Source of the DNA: Labilithrix sp.
GTDB lineage: Bacteria > Myxococcota_A > Polyangia > Polyangiales > Polyangiaceae
Direction: 5' to 3'
DNA: 64,000 nucleotides
Assembly (NCBI GenBank): GCA_019637155.1
Contig: JAHBWE010000010.1
Coordinates: forward strand, 124,001-188,000
In this document: positions 61,353-64,000 of the stretch, piece after piece
Position numbering within the stretch: the first letter of the stretch is position 1
Layout of the letters: every line of letters starts with the position of its first letter
Notes under the pieces: generated by a model
What the model saw: only the letters and a program-made list of their open reading frames with translations
Databases searched by the model: none
What the model was told of the DNA's origin: nothing
Translations under genes and position numbers: made by a program

Positions 61353-61622
61353 TCACTTGCGGAGGTTGAGCGCTGCGACGGTCTTGCGGTACCGGTCGAG
61401 GCTCGACTTCTTGAGGTAGTTCAAGAGGCGGCGGCGCTTCGAGACCATCTTGAGGAGGCCACGACGCGAGTGGTGGTCCTTCGTGTGGGTCTTGAAGTGC
61501 TCCGTGAGGTACGCGATGCGCTCGGTGAGGAGGGCGATCTGGACCTCGGGCGAGCCCGTGTCGGACTCGTGGGTGCGGAACTTCCCGACGAGCTCCGCTT
61601 TCTTTTCGGTGTGAAGAGGCAT
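61353..61622 (-). CDS. rpsO: Ribosomal protein S15
   Basis: Protein of 89 aa, exactly the standard length, a primary 16S rRNA-binding protein of the 30S platform. It shows the signature [24 protein letters not shown] and the [21 protein letters not shown] helix, ending [13 protein letters not shown]. The ATG at 61622 gives the family N-terminus; the frame continues upstream but is not homologous. It precedes pnp, the usual order, and has a recognisable promoter about 70 bp upstream. Confidence 0.97.
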   Translation of the reverse strand: MPLHTEKKAELVGKFRTHESDTGSPEVQIALLTERIAYLTEHFKTHTKDHHSRRGLLKMVSKRRRLLNYLKKSSLDRYRKTVAALNLRK

Positions 61623-61688
61623 GATGTTTCCGGATGAAGGGCGTCCTGCAGTCGCTATGGACCGCATGGGGCCGCGATGTAGGCGCGC

Positions 61689-61716
61689 AGTATAGGCCGG
61701 GGATTTCCCCCGTCAA
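61689..61716 (-). promoter_or_regulatory. Probable sigma-70 promoter for rpsO
   Basis: Read on the minus strand: TTGACG (61711-61716) as -35 and TATACT (61689-61694) as -10 with a 16-bp spacer, a close match to the housekeeping consensus in an otherwise very GC-rich genome. The predicted 5' leader is about 60 nt. The spacer holds the short inverted repeat gggga-aa-tcccc, possibly a regulator site. The position fits rpsO only, since the kinase on the plus strand starts at 61742. Confidence 0.72.
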
Positions 61717-61741
61717 CAAGGCCCTTCCTGGGATACGCTGG

Positions 61742-63469
61742 ATGGTCTCCATGGCCGCCAACGCCAAGCAGGGGGAGGTGAGCGGCACGGGCGATACGGA
61801 GCGCCCACCGGCCTTCGCGGTGCCGGCCTTCTCGGAGCCCACGAGCGTCGGGGTCGGGCAGCTCCCGGCCGCGCAGCTCACCCGAAAATGCGCCTCGTGC
61901 GGCGAGCTCTACCCCGCCGACTTCATGGTCTGCCCGCGCGACGCGACCCCGCTCGCGGACCAGGCGGCGGAGGGCGCCCCCGACCCGATGCTGGGGAAGG
62001 TCATCGGCGAGACGTACGTCATCGTCCGCGTCGTCGGCGAGGGCGGCATGGGCCGCGTCTACGAGGCGCGGCACCTCCGCTTGAAGGAGCGGCGCTTCGC
62101 GGTGAAGTGCCTCCACGCCGACCTCGCCAAGAACGCGGAGATGTCCGCGCGCTTCCTCCGCGAGGCGGAGAGCGCGAGCTCGATCAAGCACCCCAACGTC
62201 GTCGACGTGTTCGACGTGCACCACCTCGAAGGCGGCACGCCCTACCTCGTCGGCGAGTTCCTCGAAGGCGAGGAGCTCGCCGACTACGTGAAGCGAAGAG
62301 GCCCCCTCGAGCCGCGGATGGCGACGAAGGTGACGCGTCAGGTCGCGAGCGCGCTCGCCGCCGCGCACGAGCGCGGGATCATCCACCGCGACATGAAGCC
62401 GGAGAACGTCTTCGTCCTCGCGTCGTCGATCGCGGCGGTGGAGCGCGGCGACGCGCGCTCGCTACAGGTCAAGGTCCTCGACTTCGGCATCAGCAAGGCG
62501 GGGAGCAAGGACACGTCGCAGCTCACGCGCACCGGAATGATCATGGGCACGCCGAGCTACATGGCGCCGGAGCAGGCCCGCGGGCGGGCGGTCGATCCAC
62601 GCGCCGACGTCTACTCCGTGGGCGCGTGCCTCTACTTCATGGTGACGGGGCAGCGCCCGTTCGACGCCGACGACCCGACGGCCACGATCTCGATGGTGCT
62701 GACCGAGGATCCGAAGCGCCCGCGCGAGATCGACGCGCGCATCCCGGAGGGGCTCGAGCTCATCATCCAGCGCGCGATGGCGAAGGACGCGAGCGAGCGC
62801 TATGGGACGATGCTCGAGCTCGAGGCCGCGCTCGCCGGCTTCGGCTCGCACGCGCGCGCGAGCCTCCCGCACGTCCCGTCGGTGCGGTCGCTCGTGGCGG
62901 CGCCGGCCTCCGAGCCGAACCTGCCCGCCACCGCGTTCGACGTCGCGCGCGCGGTGCTCGGCAGCGACTCGCTCCCGCCGCCCGCGCCCGAGGCGGCGAA
63001 GCTCGCGCGCGCCGCGCGCCCCACCATCGTCGTCGCGAGCGTCGTGGTCGGCGCGTGGCTCGTCGGCGCCACCGTCGCCGCGCTCGCGGGCCTCGTGCGC
63101 GTGCTGCACGACGGCGAGATCACGATCACGGAGGCGGTGCTCCTCGTCGTCGGCTGCCTCTTCGCCGCCGCGACGCCGGCCGCGCTCTACGTGATGCACC
63201 TCCGCAAGGTCATCTGGCCGAACAGCGTGAAGGCGCTCCAGCTCGCGCTCGATCTCAAGCGCGTCGCGGTCGCGATCCTCGCCGCGTACGGCGCGCTCGC
63301 CGTCCTCGGCCGCATCGTCCACACCGTCCTCTTCCGCAGCTCGCGCGGCCTCGCGAGCGGGTTCTGGGACATGTTCCTGTTCGTCGTCCCGTTCGCGATC
63401 GCGGGCGCGATCGGCGGGTTCGCCCCGTTCCTCCGCAACCGGCGCAAGCGCCGCCGCAGCGAAGGCTGA
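61742..63469 (+). CDS. Ser/Thr protein kinase with zinc-ribbon N-terminus and C-terminal membrane segments
   Basis: Protein of 575 aa. An N-terminal zinc-ribbon (CASCGELYPADFMVCPRD, only three Cys in regular spacing) precedes the kinase (~95-360): glycine loop GEGGMGRVYEA, K122 in FAVKCLH, D217 in HRDMKPEN, DFGIS and MGTPSYMAPEQ. After a Ser/Pro-rich linker, four hydrophobic segments follow (IVVASVVVGAWLVGATVAALAG onwards), ending in a basic RNRRKRRR tail, so the kinase is anchored by a multi-span domain. ATG at 61751 is an alternative start. It is divergent from rpsO and upstream of a zinc-ribbon protein gene. Confidence 0.88.
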   Translation: MVSMAANAKQGEVSGTGDTERPPAFAVPAFSEPTSVGVGQLPAAQLTRKCASCGELYPADFMVCPRDATPLADQAAEGAPDPMLGKVIGETYVIVRVVGEGGMGRVYEARHLRLKERRFAVKCLHADLAKNAEMSARFLREAESASSIKHPNVVDVFDVHHLEGGTPYLVGEFLEGEELADYVKRRGPLEPRMATKVTRQVASALAAAHERGIIHRDMKPENVFVLASSIAAVERGDARSLQVKVLDFGISKAGSKDTSQLTRTGMIMGTPSYMAPEQARGRAVDPRADVYSVGACLYFMVTGQRPFDADDPTATISMVLTEDPKRPREIDARIPEGLELIIQRAMAKDASERYGTMLELEAALAGFGSHARASLPHVPSVRSLVAAPASEPNLPATAFDVARAVLGSDSLPPPAPEAAKLARAARPTIVVASVVVGAWLVGATVAALAGLVRVLHDGEITITEAVLLVVGCLFAAATPAALYVMHLRKVIWPNSVKALQLALDLKRVAVAILAAYGALAVLGRIVHTVLFRSSRGLASGFWDMFLFVVPFAIAGAIGGFAPFLRNRRKRRRSEG

Positions 63470-63472
63470 CAC

Positions 63473-64000
63473 GTGCGCTGCGCGGTCTGCACGGGAGAGC
63501 TCCCCGCCGGCTTCCCCGGCGGCGACGTCACCTGCACCTTCTGCGGATCGGTCGCGACGCTCCCGACGCGCTCGGCGCCGCCGGCCGCGAGCGGGCCCTA
63601 CCGCGGCGGCAGCGCCGCGCCCGCGCGCGAGCCCGACGACGTACCGTGCCCGTTCTGCGGGAACCTCGTCCTCGCCCTCGCGCGCGAGTGCCCGCACTGT
63701 CAGGTGCGCCTCGAGAGCGTGCGCTGCGGCCGCTGCTGGACGCTGCAGCAGCCGGGCTCGTTCACGTGCTGGCGCTGCGGCCGCGGCCTCGAGCTCGAGC
63801 CGCTCCTCGACGCGACGAACGCGCCGTGCCCGCGCTGCAACACCCCGCTCGACGCGGCGCAAGGCGGCGCGGTGGACGACGTCCGCGTCCACGAGTGCGC
63901 GCGCTGCGGCGGCGCGTTCGTCCCGCGCGAGGTGCTCGCCGAGATGTTGACGCGCGCCGAGCTCGAGGGCCCGTTCCGCGAGCCCGACAAGCGCGCGGTC
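63473..64000 (+). CDS. Multi-zinc-ribbon protein, truncated by the window edge
   Basis: A frame open from a GTG at 63473 to the end of the window (176 codons, no stop) encodes a protein with eight CxxC pairs: CAVC, CTFC, CPFC, CPHC, CGRC, CWRC, CPRC and CARC. The last block, CPRCNTPLDAA then HECARCGGAFVPREVLAEML, matches the zf-TFIIB-like ribbon found in small bacterial proteins. It starts 3 bp after the kinase stop codon, so the pair is probably co-transcribed; both carry zinc-ribbon elements. Function unknown; the C-terminus is outside the window. Confidence 0.75.
   Translation, partial: MRCAVCTGELPAGFPGGDVTCTFCGSVATLPTRSAPPAASGPYRGGSAAPAREPDDVPCPFCGNLVLALARECPHCQVRLESVRCGRCWTLQQPGSFTCWRCGRGLELEPLLDATNAPCPRCNTPLDAAQGGAVDDVRVHECARCGGAFVPREVLAEMLTRAELEGPFREPDKRAV

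Overview
The window is a gene-dense, very GC-rich bacterial chromosome segment with strong third-position G/C bias. It looks like a large-genome myxobacterium (phylum Myxococcota, probably order Polyangiales). This rests on two Ser/Thr kinases with C-terminal membrane segments, giant hybrid histidine kinases, lipoproteins rich in Asp/Ala/Gly or Cys, MopE-like Cys modules, and paralogous PAP2 proteins. No rRNA, tRNA, CRISPR array, insertion sequence or phage gene was recognised. The taxonomic call is inference.

Layout. 1-8.6 kb: a Uma2-type nuclease, then a minus-strand run that reads (5' to 3') Hsp70-like protein, J-domain protein, CcmC, CcmD-like protein, 44-aa membrane peptide, CPA2 antiporter and acyl-CoA dehydrogenase. 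8.6-16 kb: a cyclic-nucleotide-sensing metallo-beta-lactamase-fold protein, a DHH phosphoesterase, and a UDP-sugar module (Ugd plus epimerase) next to a polytopic membrane protein and a small lipoprotein. 16-33.8 kb: an SDR, an unknown two-TM protein, a PAP2 protein, a pseudouridine synthase-methyltransferase fusion, an amino-acid permease, a membrane pair with a solute-binding-like domain, a kinase-RDD protein overlapping an esterase, a PQQ-propeller protein, a GT-C-like membrane protein and a papain-like lipoprotein.

33.8-42.3 kb: a three-gene signalling operon. A soluble hybrid kinase carries eleven HAMP-type repeats of exactly 276 bp, followed by a REC-GAF-PAS-HK-REC kinase and a helical protein. 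42.5-50.8 kb: five overlapping minus-strand genes related to SrfB/SrfC (an actin/Hsp70-fold ATPase and a P-loop GTPase-like protein) with a transmembrane partner, a small protein and a Sel1-repeat membrane protein. A sigma-factor-like protein with its own transmembrane helix is transcribed divergently from this cluster. I consider this the best candidate for an under-described system.

52-64 kb: an 0.9-kb repeat-rich non-coding stretch, a Cys-rich lipoprotein flanked by three copies of a ~110-bp GC-rich repeat, a stand-alone IF2_N-domain protein, a PEGA-like protein and a propeller lipoprotein, a second PAP2 paralogue, then the conserved rpsO-pnp pair with a readable promoter and hairpin, another Ser/Thr kinase and a zinc-ribbon protein cut by the window edge. 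Minus-strand runs dominate, and many gene pairs overlap by 1, 4 or 8 nt, suggesting translational coupling.
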